Positions 17,691-24,659 of a stretch of DNA of 57,879 bases are shown one piece after another (the first letter of the stretch is position 1; the number at the start of each line of letters is the position of its first letter). The stretch lies in assembly GCA_015065215.1 (NCBI GenBank), contig SVQT01000007.1:1-57879 (forward strand). The letters run 5' to 3'. The notes below the pieces were generated by a model. The model searched no databases and was not told the DNA's origin. It worked only from the letters and a program-made list of their open reading frames with translations. A program made the position numbers and the translations under genes. Source of the stretch: Oscillospiraceae bacterium. Its GTDB lineage: Bacteria > Bacillota > Clostridia > Oscillospirales > CAG-272.

Positions 17691-18890
17691 TTAGAATATC
17701 ATCAAAATGATTTTGGCGGCAAGAACCACCATAACCAATGCGATGGGATAAGTCGCGGCGTAAGCGGAGGAGACCTCGTCTGTCTTGGCGGTGCTGATCA
17801 GCGCGCCGAGAGCGGGAGTGGAGGTCATACCGCCGGTGATCGAGCCGAGGTTGTTGAAGATGGAAAGTTTGAATACAAACTTGCCAAGCACAAAACCAAC
17901 GATCATAGGAACCAGGGTGAACAGCGCGCCGTAGAGGAAATAGGAAACCTTTACATTGCTCACAAAGTTCACGCCGCCGGGAACGCCGGCACCGATCAAA
18001 AAGAGAACCAGACCCAGCTCGCGGAAGAAGTTAAGGGTCTCCTTTTTGATGCGGCAATCAATCGGGCCGATGTGACCAAAGTGGCCAATGAGCAGACCGG
18101 CGACCAGGGTGCCGCCCGAGGTGCCCAGCGAGAAGTTGATGCCGGGGATTTTGATGGCACCGATGACGCAGCCGAGCGCGATAGCGAGGAAGAAGGGGAA
18201 GAAGCCAAAGGGATCCAGCGCTTTGCGGGGTTTTTCGTCAGATTTGACCTCAACAGTGGCGGCGGCGACAAAGTTTTCACGCTCCTTGTCAATATCCACG
18301 CGCAGGATCTTGGGCATCAGCTGTACGAACAGTACTACGCCCAAAACGCCGAAGAGGTAAGCGATGCCATAGCCTGCGGTTACGGCACTCTCATTTGTGG
18401 CAACCTCTTTAGCGGCCGAGAGGCCGGGGGTAGAGGTCAGGCCGCCGGTCAGCAGACCCACAGCCATGTCGGGGGAGAGATTGGGATCCAGCACAGTGCA
18501 AAGCACAGCCGCACCGGCACCGATGGCAATCACAATCACGCCCATGAGTACATAGGACAGCGATTTACGGTTGAGGGTGCGGAAGAACTTGGGACCCGCG
18601 ATCAAACCGACCGATGTCACGAACAGGGCCGTGCCGATGTTAGAGATAATCTTGAAGTTTGATTCGATGGAGCTGTTGAAGAGAAAGATCTCTTTTTCGC
18701 CGATCGAAAAGCTGGGAACAAAATTTGCCAATATACCAAAGGCCAGTGCCATCAAAAGTACACCGGCGGTGCCAAGAGAGATACCTTTGATTTCAATGGC
18801 GCCGACCAGATAGCCGAGGGCCGCGATCAAAAATGCGATAAAGATGGTGGAAAGCAACGAGGATGTTACACCACCCAAATATTCTACCAT
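17691..18890 (-). CDS. AspT/YidE/YbjL-family transporter, candidate succinate exporter
   Basis: The 399-residue protein has two homologous membrane halves, each with the family motif GG(L/M)TSTPGL or GGMTSTPAL in a re-entrant loop. About ten hydrophobic segments flank a 40-residue hydrophilic centre (RVDIDKERENF to KPRKALDPF). The large RCK/TrkA-C regulatory domains of AspT and YidE are absent. Relatives exchange aspartate for alanine, or export succinate as SucE of Corynebacterium does. Lying directly downstream of fumarate reductase in the same orientation, it may export succinate or exchange dicarboxylates. That substrate is inferred from context. GGAGGC lies 10 bases before its ATG. No clear own promoter is seen. 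Confidence 0.85.
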   Translation of the reverse strand: MVEYLGGVTSSLLSTIFIAFLIAALGYLVGAIEIKGISLGTAGVLLMALAFGILANFVPSFSIGEKEIFLFNSSIESNFKIISNIGTALFVTSVGLIAGPKFFRTLNRKSLSYVLMGVIVIAIGAGAAVLCTVLDPNLSPDMAVGLLTGGLTSTPGLSAAKEVATNESAVTAGYGIAYLFGVLGVVLFVQLMPKILRVDIDKERENFVAAATVEVKSDEKPRKALDPFGFFPFFLAIALGCVIGAIKIPGINFSLGTSGGTLVAGLLIGHFGHIGPIDCRIKKETLNFFRELGLVLFLIGAGVPGGVNFVSNVKVSYFLYGALFTLVPMIVGFVLGKFVFKLSIFNNLGSITGGMTSTPALGALISTAKTDEVSSAYAATYPIALVMVVLAAKIILMIF

Positions 18891-18956
18891 TTTTTAATGC
18901 CTCCGAAATATTCAAAATGTGGAGATTGCGTTCGGTTTGCGGTTTCGGCCCAGAAG

Positions 18957-19007
18957 AAAAAGTGCATATCGGTATTTTTGATACCGTTCGCCATATAAGC
19001 ACTTTTT
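18957..19007. terminator. Hairpin between frdA and the exporter gene
   Basis: AAAAAGTGC pairs with GCACTTTTT, and inside it CGGTAT pairs with ATACCG. T runs are available on both strands, so it can limit transcription from frdA into the exporter gene. Confidence 0.65.
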
Positions 19008-19041
19008 GATCTGTGTCGAAGCCGAAAGGAAGACTGCGGTG

Positions 19042-19078
19042 GCAGAGGGAAGCCTTTTTAAGGCTTCCCTCTGCTTTT
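19042..19078. terminator. Perfect 13 base-pair hairpin just after frdA
   Basis: GCAGAGGGAAGCC pairs with GGCTTCCCTCTGC. The T run is on the + strand side only, so for the - strand frd transcript it is a stable 3' end or attenuating hairpin rather than a textbook terminator. Confidence 0.5.
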
Positions 19079-19090
19079 GATCGCATCCTG

Positions 19091-20713
19091 TCAGATGGGC
19101 TTTGCGTTTCTTGCGTAGTTGGGCAGCAGGACGGGGGATTGCTTGTCGGTCTTGATACCGGCTGCCTCCTGCTCGGCGGCAAAGTCCTTGATATGCTTCA
19201 AGGTGGGCTTGCCAAGGGTGGTTTCCTTGGCTGCCTTCGCGGCGTTGATGCCGGCATTTCTGCCGAATACGATGATGTCCAGAAGCGAGTTGCCCATCAG
19301 GCGGTTCTCGCCGTGGATGCCGCCCACTGCCTCACCGGCAACGAACAGGTTCTCCACGTCGGACATGCCGTTGGCGCCGATCTTGATACCGCCGTTCTGG
19401 TAGTGCAGGGTGGGGTAGATCAGAATGGGCTGCTTGCGCATATCAATACCGTACTTGAGGTACATGCGCATCATAGCGGGGATGCGCTTCTCAATGGTGC
19501 CCTCGCCATTGATCTTTTCGATCATGGGGGAGTCCAGCCAGATGCCAAAGCCGCCTTCGGGGGTGGAAACACCCTTGCCACGCTCTTTGCATTCACGGAT
19601 GATAGAGGCTGCGGAAACGTCACGGGTCTCCAGCGGGTTCATGAATGCTTCGCCCTCAGCATTGATCAGCTGCGCGCCGATAGAACGAACCTTTTCGGTG
19701 ACCAGGGCGCCGAAGATCTGCGAGGGATACGCCACGCCAGTGGGGTGGTACTGTAGGGTGTAGGCGTAAAGCAGCGGTGCGCCCGCACGGTAGGCAAGCA
19801 CCAAGCCGTCAGCGGTAGCGCCATAGTGGTTAGAGGTGGGGAAGCCCTGGTAGTGCATACGGCCTGCGCCACCGGTGGCGATAATCACCGTCTTGGCGCG
19901 GGCAACCATCAGCTCCTTGGTTTCCATGTTCATGAGTACAGCGCCGGTAGCGCGGCCCTGCTCATCCTTGATCAGCTCAATGGCGGCGGTAAAGTCTACA
20001 ACGGGAATGTTGCGGTTCTGTACCTCGTCGCGGAGCACACGCATGATCTCGGCGCCGGAATAGTCCTTGCAGGCGTGCATGCGCTTGCGGGAGGTGCCGC
20101 CACCGTGGGTGGTGACCATGGTGCCGTCAGCTTCCTTGTCGAACATGACGCCAAGATTGTTGAGCCACTGAATGCACTCAGGACCGTCGTGAACCAGCTT
20201 ATAAACAAGCTCAGGCACATTCTTGAAGTGGCCGCCGCCCATCACGTCCAGATAGTGCTGCGCGGGGCTGTCGTTGGGCTTATCGGCGGCCTGAATGCCG
20301 CCCTCTGCCATCATGGTGTTGGCATCGCCGTGGCGGAGCTTGGTCACGATCATAACCTTTGCGCCGTTTTCGTGGGCCATAATGGCGGCCGCGGAGCCGG
20401 CACCGCCGCCGCCGATGATCAGCACGTCGGTTTCGTAATCAGCTTTTTTCAGATCAATGTCGGATGCCTTGATGCGGCTGTTTGCCTGTAGGATCTCGGC
20501 CAGCTCCAACGGTACCTTTTCGCCCTTGTTGGGGCCGATCTTCAATTCCGCAAACTGAGAAGCGATGTGATCGGGGTGGAAGGCGGCAAGAACGTTTTCC
20601 TTCTCCTCGGCGGTCATACGGCGGGGGTTCTCGCCGGCCATAACCTTTGCAAGGCGCGCCTCACGGGTGGCCTCTACCTTTTTAATGGATTCGAGCATTT
20701 CGGGTGTATACAT
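19091..20713 (-). CDS. frdA: Fumarate reductase flavoprotein subunit, soluble type
   Basis: The 540-residue FAD protein belongs to the succinate dehydrogenase/fumarate reductase/aspartate oxidase family. It shows GGGGAGSAAA (101-110, FAD), HGGGTSRK (203-210), the substrate loop QYHPTG (321-326), catalytic ETRD (362-365) with R364, LHYQNGG (436-442) and NRLMGNSL (470-477). In membrane enzymes FAD is joined to a His before TxxAEGG; here that place is Asn (N132, NTMMAEGG), so FAD should be non-covalent. Residues 1-95 are an extra, charged and largely helical N-terminal extension. It lies 12 bases after frdB, and no anchor subunits follow. It reduces fumarate to succinate in the cytosol, probably fed by the Flx-Hdr complex encoded upstream. 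Confidence 0.92.
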   Translation of the reverse strand: MYTPEMLESIKKVEATREARLAKVMAGENPRRMTAEEKENVLAAFHPDHIASQFAELKIGPNKGEKVPLELAEILQANSRIKASDIDLKKADYETDVLIIGGGGAGSAAAIMAHENGAKVMIVTKLRHGDANTMMAEGGIQAADKPNDSPAQHYLDVMGGGHFKNVPELVYKLVHDGPECIQWLNNLGVMFDKEADGTMVTTHGGGTSRKRMHACKDYSGAEIMRVLRDEVQNRNIPVVDFTAAIELIKDEQGRATGAVLMNMETKELMVARAKTVIIATGGAGRMHYQGFPTSNHYGATADGLVLAYRAGAPLLYAYTLQYHPTGVAYPSQIFGALVTEKVRSIGAQLINAEGEAFMNPLETRDVSAASIIRECKERGKGVSTPEGGFGIWLDSPMIEKINGEGTIEKRIPAMMRMYLKYGIDMRKQPILIYPTLHYQNGGIKIGANGMSDVENLFVAGEAVGGIHGENRLMGNSLLDIIVFGRNAGINAAKAAKETTLGKPTLKHIKDFAAEQEAAGIKTDKQSPVLLPNYARNAKPI

Positions 20714-20725
20714 CTTTGCGCCTCC

Positions 20726-21400
20726 TTATTTCTCGAAATCGCGGTTGTTGTACATATCCTTGAGCTCAGCCACAGACTTGCTCATAATGTCATTCAAAGC
20801 CGCTTCGCAGTCACCGCGCAGAATCTCGTCTACACGGTTTTTCAGATGTTCGGTCTCGGGGGCCAGGTACTTGCCGGTGAGACGACGGGCGAGCAGACCC
20901 ACCTGGGGATGGGTAATGCCGGCAGGGCAACGGGAGGAGCAAACGCCGCACATCACGCAGTCGAAGGATTCCTCAGCGCATTTTTCGTACTCGGCGCGCT
21001 GTGCGTAAGCAATGTACTGCATCACGTTCAGGCCCTGTGTGCAGGCCTTGGTGCAGGCGTTGCAGCCAACGCAAGCATAAATTTCGGGATAGAGCTGCAT
21101 CATAATCTGCTCGGTGGGCTTTACATTGTCGATCTCGTAGGGCTTCTTCACCAAGGGGAAGAAGGGCAGGGTAGCGATGTACATATTGTCCTGCACCTGG
21201 GTCTGGCAAGCGAGGCAGGTCTTGAGCTCGGTGTCGCCCTTGATGCGGTAGATGGTGGCGCAAGCGCCGCAGAAGCCGCAACGGCAACCAACGCCGCGGA
21301 CCAGCTGATAGCCGGCGTACTCCATAGCACCCATAATGGTGAGGCTGGAGGGAACCTCATACTTTTTACCGTAGAGGTAAATATTGATCATATTACTCAT
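20726..21400 (-). CDS. frdB: Fumarate reductase iron-sulfur subunit
   Basis: The 224-residue protein has an N-terminal plant-ferredoxin-like [2Fe-2S] domain (C39, C44, C47 and C62, in GCRCGFCGAC and CLAC). Two complete CxxCxxCxxxC sets follow: C110/C113/C116/C120 and C148/C151/C154/C158. Classical FrdB/SdhB has one [4Fe-4S] and one [3Fe-4S] cluster at the quinone side; here both look like [4Fe-4S] ferredoxin sites, as expected for an enzyme that does not use quinone. The start at 21400 follows GAGGATTT, and an in-frame extension to 21523 runs into flxA and is rejected. It passes electrons to FrdA. Its closeness to flxA (16 bases) suggests it accepts them from the Flx-Hdr complex. Confidence 0.88.
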   Translation of the reverse strand: MSNMINIYLYGKKYEVPSSLTIMGAMEYAGYQLVRGVGCRCGFCGACATIYRIKGDTELKTCLACQTQVQDNMYIATLPFFPLVKKPYEIDNVKPTEQIMMQLYPEIYACVGCNACTKACTQGLNVMQYIAYAQRAEYEKCAEESFDCVMCGVCSSRCPAGITHPQVGLLARRLTGKYLAPETEHLKNRVDEILRGDCEAALNDIMSKSVAELKDMYNNRDFEK

Positions 21401-21416
21401 GGCTAAATCCTCTCTA

Positions 21417-22244
21417 TTAGTATTCGTCGGGCAGTTCGTCCAACTGGTCAAAGCGGAATACAGGCCCGTCTTTGCAGACATACTTGTTACCGATGTTGCA
21501 ACGGCCGCATTTGCCGATGCCACATTTCATGCGTAGCTCCATGGTGGTAAAGATCTGGGTCTTGTCAAAGCCAAGCTCGATAAGCCCCGGTAGGGTGAAC
21601 TTGATCATGATGGGGGGGCCGCAGAGCAACACGCAGGTGTTCTCGGGCTTGAAGCCCAGCTCTTTTACATAGTTGGGAACAAAACCAACGTGCCCGCTCC
21701 AGTTTTCCTGTTCACGGTCGATGGTCAAATGCACGGTAAAGTCCTCGGCGGTCATCCACTCTTCTACGATCTCTTTGTAGTAGACCAGATCCTCTTTGGA
21801 ACGGGAGCCGTAAACAATGTCAACGTGCCCATAATCGGCGCGGTTGTCACGCACATAGTTGATCACAGAGCGCAACGGCGCCAAACCGATACCGCCGGCA
21901 ATAAAGAGCAGATTTTTGCCCTTTAATTCGGTGTCAACCGGGAAGGGGCGGCCATAAGGACCGCGCACGGTGATCATCTGGCCCTCTTCCATCGAGTGCA
22001 GCCAATCGGTCAGGCATCCGCACTTTTTGACGCTGAATTCCATGAACGCCTTGTTGGTGGGAGAGGAGGTGATCGAGATCATCGCCTCGCTGATGCCGGG
22101 AACAGAGAGCATAGCGCACTGACCGGGCTCGTGCTCAAAGAGCTTGCCACCGCTCGGCGCCTCTACACGGAAGGTCTTTACATCGGGGGTCTGACCGGTG
22201 ATTTCGGTGACGACGCCCGCGTAAGGGATCAAAGTTTCTTCCAT
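21417..22244 (-). CDS. flxA: FAD/NAD(P)-binding subunit of the Flx-Hdr complex
   Basis: The 275-residue ferredoxin-NADP-reductase-like protein has an FAD-binding barrel (about residues 8-100, with the RGPYGRPFP stretch), a nucleotide domain (FIAGGIGLAPLRSVI, then VYGSRSKEDL and LLCGPP), and a C-terminal [2Fe-2S] loop, CGIGKCGRCNIG plus a later C. It resembles the gamma subunits of sulfhydrogenases and sulfite reductases and FlxA of the Desulfovibrio FlxABCD-HdrABC complex. It should oxidise NADH and pass electrons on towards HdrA. Its ATG overlaps the stop of flxB by one base (TAATG), so translation is coupled. Choice of NADH over NADPH cannot be read from sequence. Confidence 0.87.
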   Translation of the reverse strand: MEETLIPYAGVVTEITGQTPDVKTFRVEAPSGGKLFEHEPGQCAMLSVPGISEAMISITSSPTNKAFMEFSVKKCGCLTDWLHSMEEGQMITVRGPYGRPFPVDTELKGKNLLFIAGGIGLAPLRSVINYVRDNRADYGHVDIVYGSRSKEDLVYYKEIVEEWMTAEDFTVHLTIDREQENWSGHVGFVPNYVKELGFKPENTCVLLCGPPIMIKFTLPGLIELGFDKTQIFTTMELRMKCGIGKCGRCNIGNKYVCKDGPVFRFDQLDELPDEY

Positions 22245-23272
22245 TATTTATCTCCTCCTTTGGCCAGCGTTTTCATGACCTTGACGATATTCATCGAAAT
22301 GGGGCAACGGGCAAGGCATCTGCCGCAACCAACACACCCAAAGATGCCATCATTGTTATCGGGGAAATAGACCAGCTTGTGCATGAATCTCTGACGGAAG
22401 CGCTCTAACTGGCTCACACGCGGATTGCCGTGTGCCATCTTGGTGAAGTCTGAGTACATGCAGGAGTCCCAACAGCGGAAGCGCTGAATGCCGTGGCCGG
22501 TGTCAAAGTCACGGATGTCATAACACTGGCAGGTGGGGCAAACGAAGGTACAGGTGCCGCAACCAAGGCAAGCTTCAGAGAGCGCGGCCCATTCGGGGCG
22601 ATCGAACAGCTCCTTTGTCAGGCCCTGACCAACACCCTCGGTAGACAAATTGGCAAGCGGGAGCTTTGCGAGGATCTCGCGCGTTTTTTCCTGCTCGGCG
22701 GTGACCGCCTGGTCATCTGTTTCCTCAAACAGGTTAGCGCAGGTTGCCATCAGCGCCTCGCCTTTGGCGGTGTTGGCACGGAAAGCGTAGCCATCCTCCA
22801 AAGCCCAAACGGTGATGTCACCCTTGGGGTCGGCTGCGTCAATGCCGAAGGTGCCGCAAAAGCAGGTCTCGGCGGGTCTTGAGCAGGCCAGGGTGATAAC
22901 GGTGCCGTGCTCGCGGCGGTTTTTGTAGTAGCTGTCCACCGGATCGGTGAGATAGACACGGTCCAGAATATCAAAGCTGGCGGCATCGCAGGCGCGTACA
23001 CCGAAAATCACGAAATCCTCGCACTCCTCGCGGGTGTCGATCACGTCGATTTTCTTGCCGGCCATTTTGAATTCCATGAGGTTTTCGGTCTGGGGGAAGA
23101 AGAAATCCTTTGCAGAGCGCAGCGTGTTTAGCTGATCGGAAAGCGTAACCCCCTCGCTCCATTTTTTGTACTCTGCCTTGCCCGTCTCATTATTTACGGG
23201 GCAGTAAAGTGCCTGATTCTTGGCAACGGCGGCAAAGAAATCATACAACTGCGCAAGAGAAAGCTTTTTCAT
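22244..23272 (-). CDS. flxB: 4Fe-4S dicluster subunit FlxB
   Basis: The 342-residue iron-sulfur protein is similar in build to the AsrA subunit of anaerobic sulfite reductase. A long N-terminal domain (residues 1-220, with EECEDFVIFGVRACD) is followed by two cysteine sets, CLGCGTCTFVCPTC and CVGCGRCLARCP, with extra cysteines between them. It probably links FlxA with FlxC and FlxD by Fe-S clusters. The chosen start follows AAAGGAG by 9 bases. A start 21 bases further upstream (23293) overlaps the flxC stop but has no ribosome binding site. Position and order match the Flx cluster, which separates it from a true sulfite reductase subunit, for which no asrC is present. Confidence 0.82.
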   Translation of the reverse strand: MKKLSLAQLYDFFAAVAKNQALYCPVNNETGKAEYKKWSEGVTLSDQLNTLRSAKDFFFPQTENLMEFKMAGKKIDVIDTREECEDFVIFGVRACDAASFDILDRVYLTDPVDSYYKNRREHGTVITLACSRPAETCFCGTFGIDAADPKGDITVWALEDGYAFRANTAKGEALMATCANLFEETDDQAVTAEQEKTREILAKLPLANLSTEGVGQGLTKELFDRPEWAALSEACLGCGTCTFVCPTCQCYDIRDFDTGHGIQRFRCWDSCMYSDFTKMAHGNPRVSQLERFRQRFMHKLVYFPDNNDGIFGCVGCGRCLARCPISMNIVKVMKTLAKGGDK

Positions 23273-23289
23273 TACCTTTTTCTCCTTTC

Positions 23290-24237
23290 TCATGCTTCGC
23301 GGTCGCCCAAGGTGTAGGTGCCAAGGGGCGGCTTCTTTTCGGGATCCTCGCCTGCCTGGTAATCACCGTAAAACTCGTTCATATCCTTGATGAACTTGCG
23401 GTTCAGCAGATGGAGCGGGATGTGCTGAGGGCAAACGCTGGAGCATTCGCCGCAGTCGGTACATCTGCCCGCTACATGGAAGGCGCGGATGATATGGAAC
23501 ATGTTCTCCTCAAAGGAGTTGACGGCCGCCTTTTGGGCAATGCCGGAACCCGGGTTGTCAAACACGCATTGCTCACAGGTGCAAGCGGGGCAGACGTTGC
23601 GGCAAGCGTTGCAGCGAATGCAACGGGAAAGCTCGCCACGCCAGAAGGCAAAACGCTCTTCGGGTGTCATAGCCTCTAACTTTTCTACCATATCAAAGCG
23701 GTTGCAATCCTCCACAACCTCGCCGTCCTCGCCAATCAGCTCGTCATAGACCACGTGCTTCTTGCTCTTGCAAGCAAGGCAACGCTCGGCCATAGCGTCA
23801 GCGGCTTTGACGGTTTTGTTGCCGTAAACTGTTTCAACGGTGTACTCGCCGTTCTTGATTTGGATGCCGGTGATACCCTCCAGGCCCATGGCCTTGAGCT
23901 TATCTACATCAGCCTTGCCATAGCATTCAATGCCGATCACGTAAACATTCTCGCGGATGACACGGTGCTCAGCGATCAGCTGATTGAAGCTGTAAGTGTC
24001 GCAGGGCTTGAGGAATACCAGAATTTTGCCGCCCTTGCGGCTTTCTTTAACCAAGTACTTAGAAAGATTGGCACCGCAGAAATCATTATACACAAAATTG
24101 TTTTTCAACTCCTGTGCCGAAGTAAAGACGGCAGGGGTCATATCATAGGGGAATTCACCTGCGCTCCAGCCCAGCACACGGTCAACGGTGCCGTCTGCCA
24201 GTAGCTCCAGAGCGCGTTTTTCCATCAATTCTTGCAT
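23290..24237 (-). CDS. flxC: 4Fe-4S dicluster subunit FlxC
   Basis: The 315-residue protein is a second AsrA-like or F420-hydrogenase-beta-like iron-sulfur subunit. It has CLAC near residue 130, CIRCNACRNVCPACTCEQC around 200 and CTDCGECSSVCPQHIP around 260. The upstream domain (VFLKPCDTYSFNQLI, VIGIECYGKAD) is the typical cofactor or adaptor domain of the family. It starts inside flxD with a 13-base overlap and ends by the flxB ribosome binding site, showing a tightly coupled operon. It should be part of the electron path between the NADH-oxidising FlxA and HdrA. It has no membrane segments, so the complex is soluble. Confidence 0.82.
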   Translation of the reverse strand: MQELMEKRALELLADGTVDRVLGWSAGEFPYDMTPAVFTSAQELKNNFVYNDFCGANLSKYLVKESRKGGKILVFLKPCDTYSFNQLIAEHRVIRENVYVIGIECYGKADVDKLKAMGLEGITGIQIKNGEYTVETVYGNKTVKAADAMAERCLACKSKKHVVYDELIGEDGEVVEDCNRFDMVEKLEAMTPEERFAFWRGELSRCIRCNACRNVCPACTCEQCVFDNPGSGIAQKAAVNSFEENMFHIIRAFHVAGRCTDCGECSSVCPQHIPLHLLNRKFIKDMNEFYGDYQAGEDPEKKPPLGTYTLGDREA

Positions 24238-24659
24238 CTCAGATCCTCCAATCTCTTGTTCTCACCGAGAGCCGCGACGGTTTCGCAGAACTCGTTCATG
24301 GTTTTGGAGAACTTAGCGCCCTCCGCGGCGGAGATCCACTCCACGCGGGTACGCTCCCGCTCGATGCCCAGATAATCCAGCATCGAGAAGAGCAGTGCCA
24401 TACGGCGGCGGGTGAAGTAGTTACCGCTGGTGTAATGGCAGTCACCGGGGTGACAGCCGGCAATGATCACGCCGTCGGCGCCCCGCTGGAAGGCACGCAG
24501 AATGAACATAGGATTCACGCGGCAGGAGCAGGGTACACGGATGATTTTGACGTTTTCCGGGTAGGAAAGACGGGCAGAGCCTGCGCCGTCGGCACCCGCG
24601 TAGGAGCACCAGTTGCAGCAGAAGGCAACGATTTTCGGCTTATATTCATTTACTTGCAT
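24225..24659 (-). CDS. flxD: MvhD-like subunit FlxD
   Basis: The 144-residue protein belongs to the MvhD family, the small [2Fe-2S] protein that carries electrons into HdrA in methanogens and Desulfovibrio. Cysteines visible are C14, C15 and C18 in FCCNWCSYAGAD, VPCSCRVNP, then AGCHPGDCHY. Here it would connect the FlxABC part to HdrA. The hydrogenase subunits MvhA and MvhG, which would make the donor H2, are absent from the locus, pointing to NADH as donor. It overlaps hdrA by 10 bases and flxC by 13. The length is typical for stand-alone MvhD. Confidence 0.9.
   Translation of the reverse strand: MQVNEYKPKIVAFCCNWCSYAGADGAGSARLSYPENVKIIRVPCSCRVNPMFILRAFQRGADGVIIAGCHPGDCHYTSGNYFTRRRMALLFSMLDYLGIERERTRVEWISAAEGAKFSKTMNEFCETVAALGENKRLEDLRCKN

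Noticed and set aside
17601-18662. 353-codon open frame opposite the AspT-like transporter
   Set aside because: Antisense to a gene with clear family motifs. Its translation is a Gly/Asp/Gln/His-rich product typical of shadow frames.
21417-24237. flxA/B/C as anaerobic sulfite reductase (AsrAB) or hydrogenase subunits
   Set aside because: No siroheme AsrC or NiFe/FeFe hydrogenase catalytic subunit is present, and the genes are embedded between MvhD/HdrA and fumarate reductase genes.
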